Positions 36,787 to 45,916 of a DNA stretch of 64,000 nt are shown in pieces (within the stretch, counting starts at the first letter, position 1; each line of letters opens with the position of its first letter). The position numbers and the translations under genes were made by a program. Under the pieces are notes generated by a model. It was given only the letters and a program-made list of their open reading frames with translations. It did no database searches and was not told the DNA's origin. Source of the stretch: Lachnospiraceae bacterium. Lineage in GTDB: Bacteria; Bacillota; Clostridia; Lachnospirales; Lachnospiraceae. The DNA is taken from the NCBI GenBank assembly GCA_022652545.1, contig JALCRM010000002.1, positions 335,122 to 399,121 of the forward strand, in the 5' to 3' direction.

Positions 36787-37242
36787 AAATCGCGAAATTT
36801 TCTTGTAAACAAATTTTACAAACGGGCCAACATAAAAGGTCTGTATGCACAAGGCAAACGGAAAATTGAAAATTACGCGTTTGCACCAGAGCAGACCGAG
36901 ATCAGTTGTAAATCCATTATGAAGAAGGTTTATCAGGAAGGTCATGATTGGCGCCATGATCATGACATTCCCTGCTGCATTGATGACAGGGATAAAAAAT
37001 GATGAAGGCCCTTTGACGACGGAAAGATAGTTCTTTACAAGTCTGTCCGCATTCTTTCGTGCAATATAGCGCTGGACCAGAAATGCGATGCATACTTCCG
37101 GCCACATTTCCCGGAGCGCATCAAGAAATAAGCCATACGACAGTCCCTGATCGATTGCTTTATTAAAGAAGGTCATCCAATAGACCATACAAATGACCAT
37201 TATAATAGAAAAAATGAAGTCCTGAAATTTTGTTTTCGGCAT
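36781..37242 (-). CDS. DUF2798-like membrane protein
   Basis: 153-residue membrane protein with four hydrophobic helices (about 8-25, 45-60, 82-108, 125-145), resembling two DUF2798 repeats. Last gene of the flavoprotein operon, 13 bases after ferredoxin 1. It may anchor the electron-transfer proteins at the membrane, but that is a guess from position. Its 3' end overlaps the end of the transporter remnant by six bases. Confidence 0.6.
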   Translation of the reverse strand: MPKTKFQDFIFSIIMVICMVYWMTFFNKAIDQGLSYGLFLDALREMWPEVCIAFLVQRYIARKNADRLVKNYLSVVKGPSSFFIPVINAAGNVMIMAPIMTFLINLLHNGFTTDLGLLWCKRVIFNFPFALCIQTFYVGPFVKFVYKKISRFL

Positions 37243-37255
37243 TTGAATGTCTTTC

Positions 37256-37477
37256 TCAGCGCGTGGAAGTTATGGCATAACTGGTTGATTCATCCGAAAA
37301 ACCAAGGGAATGACCAAGACAGTGAAGATAGCATTGACCGCAGCTTTGACAGTTTTCAGGGTAGGCTATTATTGATTTCTTTTTAATGTAATCAAAGCGG
37401 AACACATCCATCGGGCAGATATTCCAGCAGTTTTCACAGCCGATGCATTTTGTGATATCGATTCTTCTCACACTCAT
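37256..37477 (-). CDS. Two-[4Fe-4S] ferredoxin, copy 1
   Basis: 73-residue ferredoxin with two cluster motifs: CIGCENCWNICP (Cys11-x2-Cys14-x2-Cys17-x3-Cys21) and CQSCGQCYLHC, the second ending in C-x-x-G rather than CP. The tail GHSLGFSDESTSYAI is conserved in the second copy at 43640, which is identical at 65 of 73 positions by my alignment. Overlaps the flavoprotein stop by ATGA, so the two are made together, like the AprB/AprA arrangement. Confidence 0.92.
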   Translation of the reverse strand: MSVRRIDITKCIGCENCWNICPMDVFRFDYIKKKSIIAYPENCQSCGQCYLHCLGHSLGFSDESTSYAITSTR

Positions 37478-39351
37478 TGTTTTACAGTCTCCTCTGTATG
37501 AAAAGCCTCAGATGGATTCCAGCCCGAAGATGGGATGGAGGGGTCATTTTCCAAGTGCATTGCCTCGTTTTCTCCGGGAAAACGAAAAGTACGATAACGT
37601 TTTGAATAAGGAAGCGTCGTATCGCCTTTCCACTCATCTTTTAATTCCACTCGCTGAAATTGCATTTTATTGTCTTTTCTGACAATTGTGAGGTAGCAAA
37701 GATATTCATCATTTCTAAATGGATAATCCGCGCGATAATGATATCCACGGCTTTCTTTGCGCTCCAGGCTGGCTCGCAGCTTCATTTCAGCACAAAGCAC
37801 CTTATGCTTCATTTCATGGCATAGACGGAGATCATGCGGAGATCTTGCAATGAGTTTCGGAACAATTTCATCTCGGAATTGTTCAATCAGTGAAAGAGTA
37901 CTCGTCAGGGAGCGTTCGGTCTTCACGATTGTCACCCAGTAAGGTGCCATAATTGCCTGCAGCTGATCTCTTGCCAGATTTGGGTCAAAACCGTACTGCA
38001 ACTTTGTGGGAGCGTAGATTTCATCTTTTATCTCTTCAAGAAGCCGGTCATTCGCTGTCGGAAGAGAAACGTCCGAAACAGAAGCTCCGGCGGCCTTACC
38101 AGCCAGGTAACCCTGTACGGAACAGAAATTCGAGGTGAATCCGGTAGCTGCAAGATAAGAGCCTCCGGAGACACAGGATCCATTGCATCCGTCACCGGCA
38201 ACCCAAAGGCCACCTAAACCGGTTTTGCCTTCCAGATCATCTATACCGCACCAAATGCCGCTTCCGAGATGAAGCTGCATACCGACGGCTGCTCCATAAA
38301 TATTTCCTTTCGGAAGATCACTGGTCCATTTTCCGCGTCTGGGATCCGACGGATCTTTTGAGACACTGCTTCCTCGTCCTGATGCGGGCTGGACATCTGT
38401 CCGGGTATATGCGCCAACCCCTCGTGTCGCTGATTCAATGCGAGGCAGAATCAGATTTTTTGCTTCCGCCTGGGCACGAGGCAGAAGCCTTTCATTAGTG
38501 ATATCGCCCCCGCACAGCCAGATATTTTCCAGATAAGTCCAACTGTTGCAGGAAAGAACATTTCCAGGGGCGAATGAAGTACAGAAATGAAAATCATCGA
38601 ATTCTTTTCCTACGATAGGAAGGCCATGGCGGTAGCCAAGCCAGTCACTGTCAAAAGAATCGCAGCCCGTTGGAAATCCGGAGGGTTTAAATGATCCGCC
38701 TCCCATGCAGAGAACGGTTGCCTTAGCATGAAAAGTCATCATTGCTGCGGAGGGTACGTGAAAACCAACAGCGCCAATGATGCGGTCATCCTGTTCAATC
38801 AGATCGCAGATCATGGTTCGTGTTACGTAGGGAATCTTATATCGATCCAGGGTTTCCACCCATTTTGTTCTGCGGTCATAGGCCATCATTTCTTCGCGAT
38901 AGCCCCGAAGATCATCATGACGCCAGTCTCCATCAACATAATGTCCGGAATCAGCGCCTGTGGGGTATTGTGTTAAGAATCCCCAGGATGTGAGCCTTTC
39001 GTAGATCATTTCCGAGTATTTGGTCCATTCTTTGTACCAGCCAAGATTGGCCAGATATTCATTTGCCATGGTCATTTCACGCAGGCATGCATCCAGGTCA
39101 TCACCGAACCGGCTGTCAAACCATTGATGAGAACTGGAAAATGAACTTAATCCGGAATAACCCGGGATGCCTTTATCGACAACCAGAACATCGGCGCCTG
39201 CTTCTTTTGCAGCAACGGCAGCATTGAGCCCTGCCCAGCCGCAGCCAATGACAAGTACGTCACAGGTGTATTCTGTTTTTTCGGGTGGCATCACTTCCGG
39301 AATAGGAAGCTCCTGTGATAAGGAATCTTCCGGCTTGTATGAACTATTCAT
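37474..39351 (-). CDS. FAD-dependent reductase-like flavoprotein, copy 1
   Basis: 625-residue cytosolic flavoprotein of the FAD_binding_2 (fumarate reductase / AprA-like) family. Rossmann motif VIGCGWAGLNAAVAA (about residue 34), second FAD segment GGLWVAGDGCNGSC (about 382), and C-terminal helical domain with LERKESRGYHYRADYPFR (about 540), where fumarate reductases and APS reductases carry active-site basic residues. No signal peptide, no heme or covalent-FMN motif. Its coupled ferredoxin should be the electron partner. Substrate unknown; copy 2 is at 43858. Confidence 0.85.
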   Translation of the reverse strand: MNSSYKPEDSLSQELPIPEVMPPEKTEYTCDVLVIGCGWAGLNAAVAAKEAGADVLVVDKGIPGYSGLSSFSSSHQWFDSRFGDDLDACLREMTMANEYLANLGWYKEWTKYSEMIYERLTSWGFLTQYPTGADSGHYVDGDWRHDDLRGYREEMMAYDRRTKWVETLDRYKIPYVTRTMICDLIEQDDRIIGAVGFHVPSAAMMTFHAKATVLCMGGGSFKPSGFPTGCDSFDSDWLGYRHGLPIVGKEFDDFHFCTSFAPGNVLSCNSWTYLENIWLCGGDITNERLLPRAQAEAKNLILPRIESATRGVGAYTRTDVQPASGRGSSVSKDPSDPRRGKWTSDLPKGNIYGAAVGMQLHLGSGIWCGIDDLEGKTGLGGLWVAGDGCNGSCVSGGSYLAATGFTSNFCSVQGYLAGKAAGASVSDVSLPTANDRLLEEIKDEIYAPTKLQYGFDPNLARDQLQAIMAPYWVTIVKTERSLTSTLSLIEQFRDEIVPKLIARSPHDLRLCHEMKHKVLCAEMKLRASLERKESRGYHYRADYPFRNDEYLCYLTIVRKDNKMQFQRVELKDEWKGDTTLPYSKRYRTFRFPGENEAMHLENDPSIPSSGWNPSEAFHTEETVKQ

Positions 39352-39372
39352 ATTATCCTCTCTTTCAGCGCA

Positions 39373-40125
39373 TCATCTGGACTTTGTATAGGACGGAAAA
39401 CAGATTACAAGGTCCTGGTGATCATCAGCTTGCGTGAGACAATCACCAGTCCAGTCAGACGTTGTTATTAAATTGTTACTATGTGAATCATTTTCGGGAA
39501 ATTCTTTGGCATTTTCAATTTGTGCTCCGGCTGAAATGGACAGGCCGCCTTCAGTCGCACGGATTGCATTCGGTATTGCCGCAGCACGGATAAAACCATC
39601 TGTGATTGATATTTTCCCTTTATCCCGGGAATCAATAAACAGATGACCGCCGGCATAGAGACCGCAGTTTTTCTTTGCGCAGCCGCCGGAAGCGGAAATA
39701 CATCCACCGTGAATTGCGAGGTCACCGGCGCGTGCACAGACAGCGCGGCTCCAAAGCCCTGTCATTGCGGTGGCATTTATACGCAGATGATCCGTTTCGC
39801 CACCCTTTATTGTGAGATCTCCGTCAGCATAAAGCACAGCAATATTCGCATCCGGACGGCCCCCCTCTACGGTCAGTTTATTATTCCCCGCAAAGCGGAT
39901 CGTCGTACCGCCGGGGACGTACAGCGCAATGTCAGCGGTTGTTGTAAAAGTAAAATCTGTCAGCGTCAGGTTGGAGCCCTGACCGGAATAACCTCTGATA
40001 TCAGCGATGCGGTCGGTGAACAGGCCGGTGAACTTTTCTTTTTGTTCCGTGCATTCAAACCCGACGATGAGTTTTCCGTCGGATGGTCTATAACACAGCG
40101 TGTAGTTTTCGACTGCCTGGTTCAT
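39373..40125 (-). CDS. Beta-helix-like protein, carbohydrate-binding-type repeats
   Basis: 250-residue protein with repeated short strands of the type DITI-GG, LAIHGG, LFIDSRDKGKISITDGFIRA and GLSISAGAQIEN, which suggests a right-handed beta-helix similar to the DUF4353 carbohydrate-binding family. No signal peptide, so cytosolic. It lies 21 bases upstream of flavoprotein 1 and 24 after the lactonase, inside the operon. Function not recognised. Confidence 0.5.
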   Translation of the reverse strand: MNQAVENYTLCYRPSDGKLIVGFECTEQKEKFTGLFTDRIADIRGYSGQGSNLTLTDFTFTTTADIALYVPGGTTIRFAGNNKLTVEGGRPDANIAVLYADGDLTIKGGETDHLRINATAMTGLWSRAVCARAGDLAIHGGCISASGGCAKKNCGLYAGGHLFIDSRDKGKISITDGFIRAAAIPNAIRATEGGLSISAGAQIENAKEFPENDSHSNNLITTSDWTGDCLTQADDHQDLVICFPSYTKSR

Positions 40126-40149
40126 TTTTATCTCCCGTTTGCAGGATAA

Positions 40150-41322
40150 TTACTGAATATTTTCTGCACAGAAAGTGATATTCGCAGGATGTCCCATATG
40201 CTGGATATGGTCCTCATCACGAAGAGTCCCATCATCATTGATAGGAAAACAGTGAATATCCCCATCATCGGCGACACAGACATATAAATATTTCCCATCG
40301 GGAGAAACCGCACATCCGCGTGCACCGCCACCGGGAAAAGTTGTCGCATTGAAATGTACCAGCTGGGACACCTGAAAACTATTTGTCTGAGGATTTTGCC
40401 GGATGACTGAAATGATATTTATGCCGCGTATTATGTTGTAAAATGTTTTTCCGTCAGGAGATCTTTTGATATCAGAACTTTCTTTTTTTTCGTCTGAACT
40501 GTTTTCCGGGAGCAGAGGAACAGATTCAACGAATGACAGGGATCCATTTTCGTCAAAACGAAGAATGGTGACTTCGGTGCTGGCCTCGTGATTGTAGAGA
40601 AACAGATTTTGTTTCTCCAATACCAGTCCATATCTGGGGGCGCTTCCTTCCTGGTCCGCATATTCATCGCATTTGATTAGCTGATCATTCTGGATCTTGA
40701 AAGAATAGACTTTATTACAGCCCTTATCACATACGAAAAACAGTTTCATTTCAGCGGATTCCGAGACACTGTGAAGATGTGGCATAGACTGTTTGGGAAG
40801 TATGCCATGTCCGGTTGCCTTGAATATATCAATGGCAGGACCTACGCTGCCGTCTTCATTAAGCCTGTACAGAACCAGTGAAGCGTCCGAATAGTGAAGG
40901 ACCGGGTGAAAATTGCCTTCAGCGTCTTTTTCAGCCACAGTGATCGGATCGCCTCCCGAATGATTTGTCAGGAGCGCGTATTTTCTGCGGCTGTCGATGG
41001 TTACATAACTCGGAAGCGGTGCAAAAGAATAGGTGTGATTTATTTCGCGGAGATTTCCGTCATTTTCAATTTTGACGGCAAAAAGCTTTCCGCCACCGCC
41101 AAGACCGTGAAAATCTTCGTGCTTCATTTGTTCATCGACACAGTACAGGATTTTTCTTTCCTGATCGATATATACATTTCCCACATGGACTTCAGGTAAA
41201 ACAGAACCAGTGGCAGTCAGACTTCCGTCGGCGGGATCATAAACGCATGCGGTGATTCCATAATCTCCTGATCCCGGTTTCATTCCCCAGTTACCGATGT
41301 AAGCAAGATACTTGTTTTCCAT
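40150..41322 (-). CDS. Lactonase family beta-propeller (6-phosphogluconolactonase-like)
   Basis: 390-residue seven-bladed propeller of the YbhE/Pgl-type lactonase family. Recognisable blocks: GNVYIDQERKILYCVDE, PSYVTIDSRRKYALLTNHSGG, MPHLHSVSESAEMKLFFVCDKG and CAVSPDGKYLYVCVADDG. The family includes 6-phosphogluconolactonase and carboxymuconate-type lactonases. There are no pentose-phosphate genes nearby, so a catabolic lactone is an equally good substrate. Member of the flavoprotein operon. Confidence 0.8.
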   Translation of the reverse strand: MENKYLAYIGNWGMKPGSGDYGITACVYDPADGSLTATGSVLPEVHVGNVYIDQERKILYCVDEQMKHEDFHGLGGGGKLFAVKIENDGNLREINHTYSFAPLPSYVTIDSRRKYALLTNHSGGDPITVAEKDAEGNFHPVLHYSDASLVLYRLNEDGSVGPAIDIFKATGHGILPKQSMPHLHSVSESAEMKLFFVCDKGCNKVYSFKIQNDQLIKCDEYADQEGSAPRYGLVLEKQNLFLYNHEASTEVTILRFDENGSLSFVESVPLLPENSSDEKKESSDIKRSPDGKTFYNIIRGINIISVIRQNPQTNSFQVSQLVHFNATTFPGGGARGCAVSPDGKYLYVCVADDGDIHCFPINDDGTLRDEDHIQHMGHPANITFCAENIQ

Positions 41323-41414
41323 AATTCATTCCTCTCTTTACTTTTTTATGAAACAATTAATGAAATGTGTTTTTCGCTGTATTATGGCTGCGTTAACATA
41401 TCTTCATCCATAAG

Positions 41415-43619
41415 TTACGACGTTGCATAGCGTGCTGTGAAATCAGAATAAGACATCGATGTTTTCACGGCTTCTTCAAGAAGAGATAATCTTGCAAGGT
41501 CGCCCAGAAGAGTACCACCACAAATCCGGTCTTCCGTAAACCAATAGCGCTCATATTTTTTCCCTTTATCATCAGAGTAATCGATCATACTGTATGTTTT
41601 CTGAGGGTTTTTACCAACATCTCCAATGGCATAAAGCCCTGTGTTCATGCCGGTAAAACTCATACCCATAACTATATTGGCATAGGACAGCGAATCACCT
41701 GCTGCATTTGCCCCGGCTACTCTTCCCTGTTCAATAGCCTGTGGCCAAAGCTTAAAATTGACACCATCGACCTCGGCACAGTCACCGCAGGCATAAATAT
41801 TTTCGATACTTGTACGCATTCCGGAATCAGCGAGTACACTTCGCGCGCATGCGATCCCGGCGGACTGTGCCGGTGCAGTTACAGCGCGGTTTCCGCAGGA
41901 AATGACAACGAGATCTGCCGGAATGGTCCTGCCGTCAGCGAGAACAATACCATTAGCATGCTCATCACCGGAGATCGAAGTAATGCTGACGCCGACCATG
42001 ATTTCAACACCGAATTCGGAACAGGAGGAGATCAGTCTTTCTGCGGTTTTATCGTCTAACTGCCGGCCCATAAGTTTCGGAGCCATCTCAAGTACCGTTA
42101 CATGCCGCCTTGCCTTTCGAAGTTCGGAAGCTGCTTCAAGGCCCAGTACACCTCCGCCGATTACTACAACATTCTCTGATGAACGCAGTTCTTTACTGAT
42201 ATCCTGGATGTCGCAAAGATGTCGGATGGTATGTACACCCCTTTTTTCCGCTCCAGGAATAGGAGGAACAAAGCATTCTGCACCCAGTGAGTAGATCAGG
42301 CGGTCATAGGAGAATACATCTCCGTTTTTCGTAAGAACCACTCTGGTTTCCGGTTCGATAGTAACAATACTGGTTTGCCCGAGGAAACGAATATTCTGAT
42401 CTTTGAACCATTGCTCATTTTGTATGACAAGGTCTTCCGGACGCAGAGAAGCTGTCAGAAAATCTTTGGTCAGCATCGGGCGGTTAAACGGCAACTCCGG
42501 TTCTTCAGAGATCATGGTTATGCGTCCGGTGCGGTCCCGTTTTCTGATTGCGTCTGCGGCAGACAGACCCGCCGGACCTCCGCCGAGTATGATGTAGCTG
42601 CGATCAGAATCTTCGTGATAATTAACCATCTCTTCTTCTACAGGAATACACTGATCAAGGCCTGCACCACAGACCGGACAGGTTCCGAGGGAACTGTCAA
42701 AAATTGCACCACAGATCAGGCATTTGACCAGGTGAGAGCCATGGGGATTAGGCCTGCCGCCGGTAAAACAGGCAAATGAAAAACCATATTCCCATGCACC
42801 GTTCAAAGCGTTCTCATCAGGATCATAAGCTGCCTGATATCCATTGTCCGGGACCCGACATCCGAGCTGACTTAATCTTACGGTAAAACAGGAGGCGTTA
42901 TTTCCGGTGCTGTTTGTTAGCACTGCAGCTGCCTTCCCTGACAGAGAGGAACTGGGAAGATCACAAAGAAGTTTCCACATAGCAGAAGATTCTGCCGAAT
43001 CTTCCTGGGGAATACCGAACAGGACTCCCTGAGAGGAGCATACGGCATGTGCCACTTCCCTGATGTCACATGAGGCAAGATCATAGATCGATGTATTGAA
43101 ATTGCCCTCCTCAGTAATGCCTTCCGATGCTTTTTTCAAAAGTGTTTCAGTATGACTAAGGCCTGAGCAGTAGCAAAGAACGATGCCTGAGGCTTCGCTG
43201 TTAACGGCTTGTGTACTGGAAGAAGGCTGTGGTTCCGGAATGCCGGCTGCATGGAGAGACAGCTGCAGTGGCTGTCGGGGTCTGACGATGCAGTCATAAC
43301 GGATCCTGTCATTTCCAATCGCTATTTCACCGCTTCCTCTGACAGGACAAAGATTCATTTTTCGCTTCAGAATGTTTTTTAGCTTGTAGAGAATATAGGA
43401 TGTTCCGATAATACGTATATCAGGATTGATGTCCAGAAGAGAATTTACAGTATCGGGAAATATCTGTTCATTCAGAAGGAAAAGACATTCCGATCTGCAC
43501 GATTTCTGAAGCCATTCGCCTGCCAGGTCGACAGGAACTGTATCGATTACTGCAGCAGGAGTCTCAGACGAAATATAATAACTGTATTCTTTGATTTTGC
43601 AGACAATAAAACTTAACAT
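41415..43619 (-). CDS. Degenerate flavodiiron-flavodoxin-rubredoxin-NADH oxidoreductase fusion
   Basis: 734-residue fusion. Residues 1-125 follow the start of flavodiiron metallo-beta-lactamase domains (AAVIDTV, NPDIRIIGTSYILYKLK) but are half the normal length, and the iron-ligand segment HxExDH reads NEQIFPD (about 50-56). Residues 145-290 are flavodoxin-like, residues 298-325 a short rubredoxin (Cys300, 303, 314, 317), residues 340-734 an NADH:rubredoxin oxidoreductase with GGGPAG (346) and GGGVLG (488). Class-F flavodiiron proteins have this order. Without the diiron site it cannot reduce O2 or NO in the known way; an NADH-dependent electron carrier for the adjacent ferredoxins is my inference. 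Confidence 0.8.
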   Translation of the reverse strand: MLSFIVCKIKEYSYYISSETPAAVIDTVPVDLAGEWLQKSCRSECLFLLNEQIFPDTVNSLLDINPDIRIIGTSYILYKLKNILKRKMNLCPVRGSGEIAIGNDRIRYDCIVRPRQPLQLSLHAAGIPEPQPSSSTQAVNSEASGIVLCYCSGLSHTETLLKKASEGITEEGNFNTSIYDLASCDIREVAHAVCSSQGVLFGIPQEDSAESSAMWKLLCDLPSSSLSGKAAAVLTNSTGNNASCFTVRLSQLGCRVPDNGYQAAYDPDENALNGAWEYGFSFACFTGGRPNPHGSHLVKCLICGAIFDSSLGTCPVCGAGLDQCIPVEEEMVNYHEDSDRSYIILGGGPAGLSAADAIRKRDRTGRITMISEEPELPFNRPMLTKDFLTASLRPEDLVIQNEQWFKDQNIRFLGQTSIVTIEPETRVVLTKNGDVFSYDRLIYSLGAECFVPPIPGAEKRGVHTIRHLCDIQDISKELRSSENVVVIGGGVLGLEAASELRKARRHVTVLEMAPKLMGRQLDDKTAERLISSCSEFGVEIMVGVSITSISGDEHANGIVLADGRTIPADLVVISCGNRAVTAPAQSAGIACARSVLADSGMRTSIENIYACGDCAEVDGVNFKLWPQAIEQGRVAGANAAGDSLSYANIVMGMSFTGMNTGLYAIGDVGKNPQKTYSMIDYSDDKGKKYERYWFTEDRICGGTLLGDLARLSLLEEAVKTSMSYSDFTARYATS

Positions 43620-43639
43620 GGCGATAACCCTTCCTGTTT

Positions 43640-43861
43640 TTATCTGACTGAAGTGATCGCATAGGACGTGGACTCATCCGAAAATCCCAGAGAATGTCCC
43701 ATGCAATGTAAATAACACTGCCCGCAGCTCTGACAGTTTTCCGGATAGGCAATAATGGACTTCTTTTCTTTATAGTCAAAACGAAAAACATCCATGGGAC
43801 AGATATTCCAGCAATTTTCACAACCGATGCATTTATTAAGATCGACTCTTATCACACTCAT
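43640..43861 (-). CDS. Two-[4Fe-4S] ferredoxin, copy 2
   Basis: 73 residues, 65 identical to the copy at 37256, including all eight cluster cysteines (CIGCENCWNICP and CQSCGQCYLHC) and the DESTSYAIT tail. Coupled to flavoprotein 2 by an ATGA overlap. Only 20 bases separate it from the fusion oxidoreductase that follows, supporting electron exchange between them. Confidence 0.92.
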   Translation of the reverse strand: MSVIRVDLNKCIGCENCWNICPMDVFRFDYKEKKSIIAYPENCQSCGQCYLHCMGHSLGFSDESTSYAITSVR

Positions 43862-45729
43862 GATTGTTTTTCCGGCAGATGATCATCTGGCAGCGTCTGC
43901 TGTGCGGACCTCCTCGATAGTATTTCTGAATCGCTTTCTCCGGGAAATCGGAAGACAGGATAGCGGGTAAAATAATCTTCCCCAACAGAGCCTTTCCACT
44001 CAGGCTTGATGTCGATCTGACGCGTGCGCATCCCTTCGTCGCCTTTTTCGATGGCGATATAGCACAGATAATGATCGTCACGATACGGATAATCAGCGCG
44101 ATAGTGATATCCTCTGCTTTCTTTGCGCTCCAGACTGGCACGCAGTTTCATCTCGGCACAGAGAGTCTTGTGATACATCTCATGTACGAGCCTCAGTTCA
44201 TGTGGGGAACGTGCGATGATCTTCGGAACGACTTCATCACGGAATTCTTCTATGACTGCAAGAGTATTCCGCAGGGAACGGTCCGTTTTAACGATCGTGA
44301 CCCAATACGGTGACATCATGGCTGCAAGCTGGTCTCTTGCCCAGTTGGGACTGAAACCCTGTTTTGTTTGAAGGGGTCTCAGGATCTCATTGCGTTCGGC
44401 TTCGAGAAGTTCTTCAGAAGGCTCTGTAAGCGGGGATGAAGATGCATATTTGGAAGCTGCTTTTCCTGCAATATAGCCCTGAACAGAACAGAAATTTGAA
44501 GTAAATCCGGTTGAGTTGAGATAGGAACTGCCGGACACACAGGAACCGTTGCAGCCGTCACCTGCCACCCAGAGCCCGGCCAGAGAAGTCTTTCCCTCCA
44601 GATCATCGATACCGCAGTAAATGCCGCAGCCAAGGTGCAGCTGCATACCAACGGCAGCACCGTATGCGTCGCCTTTGGGAAGGGGACTTGTCCATTTCCC
44701 TATGCGGAGATCTTTCGGATCCTCTGAAGAACTTTTTCCGCGGCCGGTCGATTTTACCGTATCTGTCCTGGCATAAGGCATGAGGCCATTCAGACATGCA
44801 TTGATCCGAGGAACCAGAAGACTGCCCGTGATCCCTCTTGCACGTCCCATGATGCGTTGTTCACGTATGTCGCCGCCGCAGAGCCAGATATTTTCCAGAT
44901 ACTGCCAACTGTTGCAGGAAAGTACATTTCCGGGGGCATAGGAAGCACAGAAATGAAAATCATCAAATTCTTTCCCGACGATCGGGAGACCGTGCCTATA
45001 TCCGATCCAATCGCTGTCAAAGGAATCACAACCTGTCGGAAAACCGGCGGGTTTAAATGAACCGCCGCCCATACAGAGAATGACGGATTTTGCTTTGAAG
45101 ACCATGATTTCTCCGGAAGGTACATGGAAACCAATGGCACCCACTGTCTGTCCATTCTGTTCCAGTACATCCGTGATCATAATTCGGGACAGCCATGGTA
45201 TGGAGAAGCGATCCAGTGTTTCAATCCATTTGTTGCGGCGGTCATATACGGCAAACTCTTCACGGTAGCCGCGGAGATCATCGTGACGCCAGTCACCGTC
45301 TACATAATGTCCGGAATCTTCACCGGAAGGATATTGTGTCAGAATTCCCCACTCAAGAAGACGACCGGCAATCATTTTGGAGTATTTGGCCCACTGGCGA
45401 TACCAGTCGAGATTAGCAATATATTCATTGCCTATTTGCATTTCCTTGAGACACGCATCGAGGTCATCTCCAAAATCGGCATCAAACCACTGATGAGAAC
45501 TGGAAAAAGCAGACATTCCCGAAAAACCCGGCGTGCCCTTGTCAACAACAATCACATCGGAGCCGGTTTCCTTCGCTGCAACAGCAGCGTTCAAGCCAGC
45601 CCATCCGCAGCCGACGACCAGTACATCACAGTGGTATTCTGTTTTCAGCGGTTTCTCAACTTCAGGAATCTTCAGCTCCTGCAGGCGTGCCTGATAATGA
45701 TCTGCTCTATCTGCTGTCATTGCATGCAC
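43858..45729 (-). CDS. FAD-dependent reductase-like flavoprotein, copy 2
   Basis: 623-residue paralog of the protein at 37474, clearly alike along its whole length: VVGCGWAGLNAAVAA, SAFSSSHQWFDADFGDD, GLWVAGDGCNGSC and LERKESRGYHYRADYPYR are shared. Differences concentrate in the N-terminal 25 residues, the region around 300-330 and the C-terminus. First gene of the operon that runs down to 36781. The duplication suggests two related substrates or a heteromer. Confidence 0.85.
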   Translation of the reverse strand: MHAMTADRADHYQARLQELKIPEVEKPLKTEYHCDVLVVGCGWAGLNAAVAAKETGSDVIVVDKGTPGFSGMSAFSSSHQWFDADFGDDLDACLKEMQIGNEYIANLDWYRQWAKYSKMIAGRLLEWGILTQYPSGEDSGHYVDGDWRHDDLRGYREEFAVYDRRNKWIETLDRFSIPWLSRIMITDVLEQNGQTVGAIGFHVPSGEIMVFKAKSVILCMGGGSFKPAGFPTGCDSFDSDWIGYRHGLPIVGKEFDDFHFCASYAPGNVLSCNSWQYLENIWLCGGDIREQRIMGRARGITGSLLVPRINACLNGLMPYARTDTVKSTGRGKSSSEDPKDLRIGKWTSPLPKGDAYGAAVGMQLHLGCGIYCGIDDLEGKTSLAGLWVAGDGCNGSCVSGSSYLNSTGFTSNFCSVQGYIAGKAASKYASSSPLTEPSEELLEAERNEILRPLQTKQGFSPNWARDQLAAMMSPYWVTIVKTDRSLRNTLAVIEEFRDEVVPKIIARSPHELRLVHEMYHKTLCAEMKLRASLERKESRGYHYRADYPYRDDHYLCYIAIEKGDEGMRTRQIDIKPEWKGSVGEDYFTRYPVFRFPGESDSEILSRRSAQQTLPDDHLPEKQS

Positions 45730-45759
45730 CTCACCTTTTTGTCTTAATATCTGAAATTA

Positions 45760-45807
45760 TGTTAAAACATTCGTAAAAGGAAGTTCAATTCGAATAGTCT
45801 CCTATTC
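45760..45807 (-). promoter_or_regulatory. Candidate promoter and operator of the flavoprotein operon
   Basis: On the minus strand TTGAAC (45783-45788) and TTAACA (45760-45765) are 17 bases apart. Three bases upstream of the -35 lies a perfect inverted repeat GAATAG-N4-CTATTC (45792-45807), a position typical of activator binding. Confidence 0.4.
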
Positions 45808-45847
45808 ATTCTGCTTTCGCATGGAAACACATAAGATGCCGGGGCAA

Positions 45848-45879
45848 TAAAAAACCCGCGGCATGCGAGATGTCGCAGG
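45848..45879 (-). terminator. Terminator after the 45917 gene
   Basis: On the minus strand arms 45870-45879 and 45855-45864 pair at 9 of 10 positions around a 5-base loop, followed by a T-rich run. It separates the upstream MBL/hypothetical pair from the flavoprotein operon. Confidence 0.75.
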
Positions 45880-45916
45880 TAAGGTAAGCAGAGAATCATA
45901 TTATCATATGCTGAGA

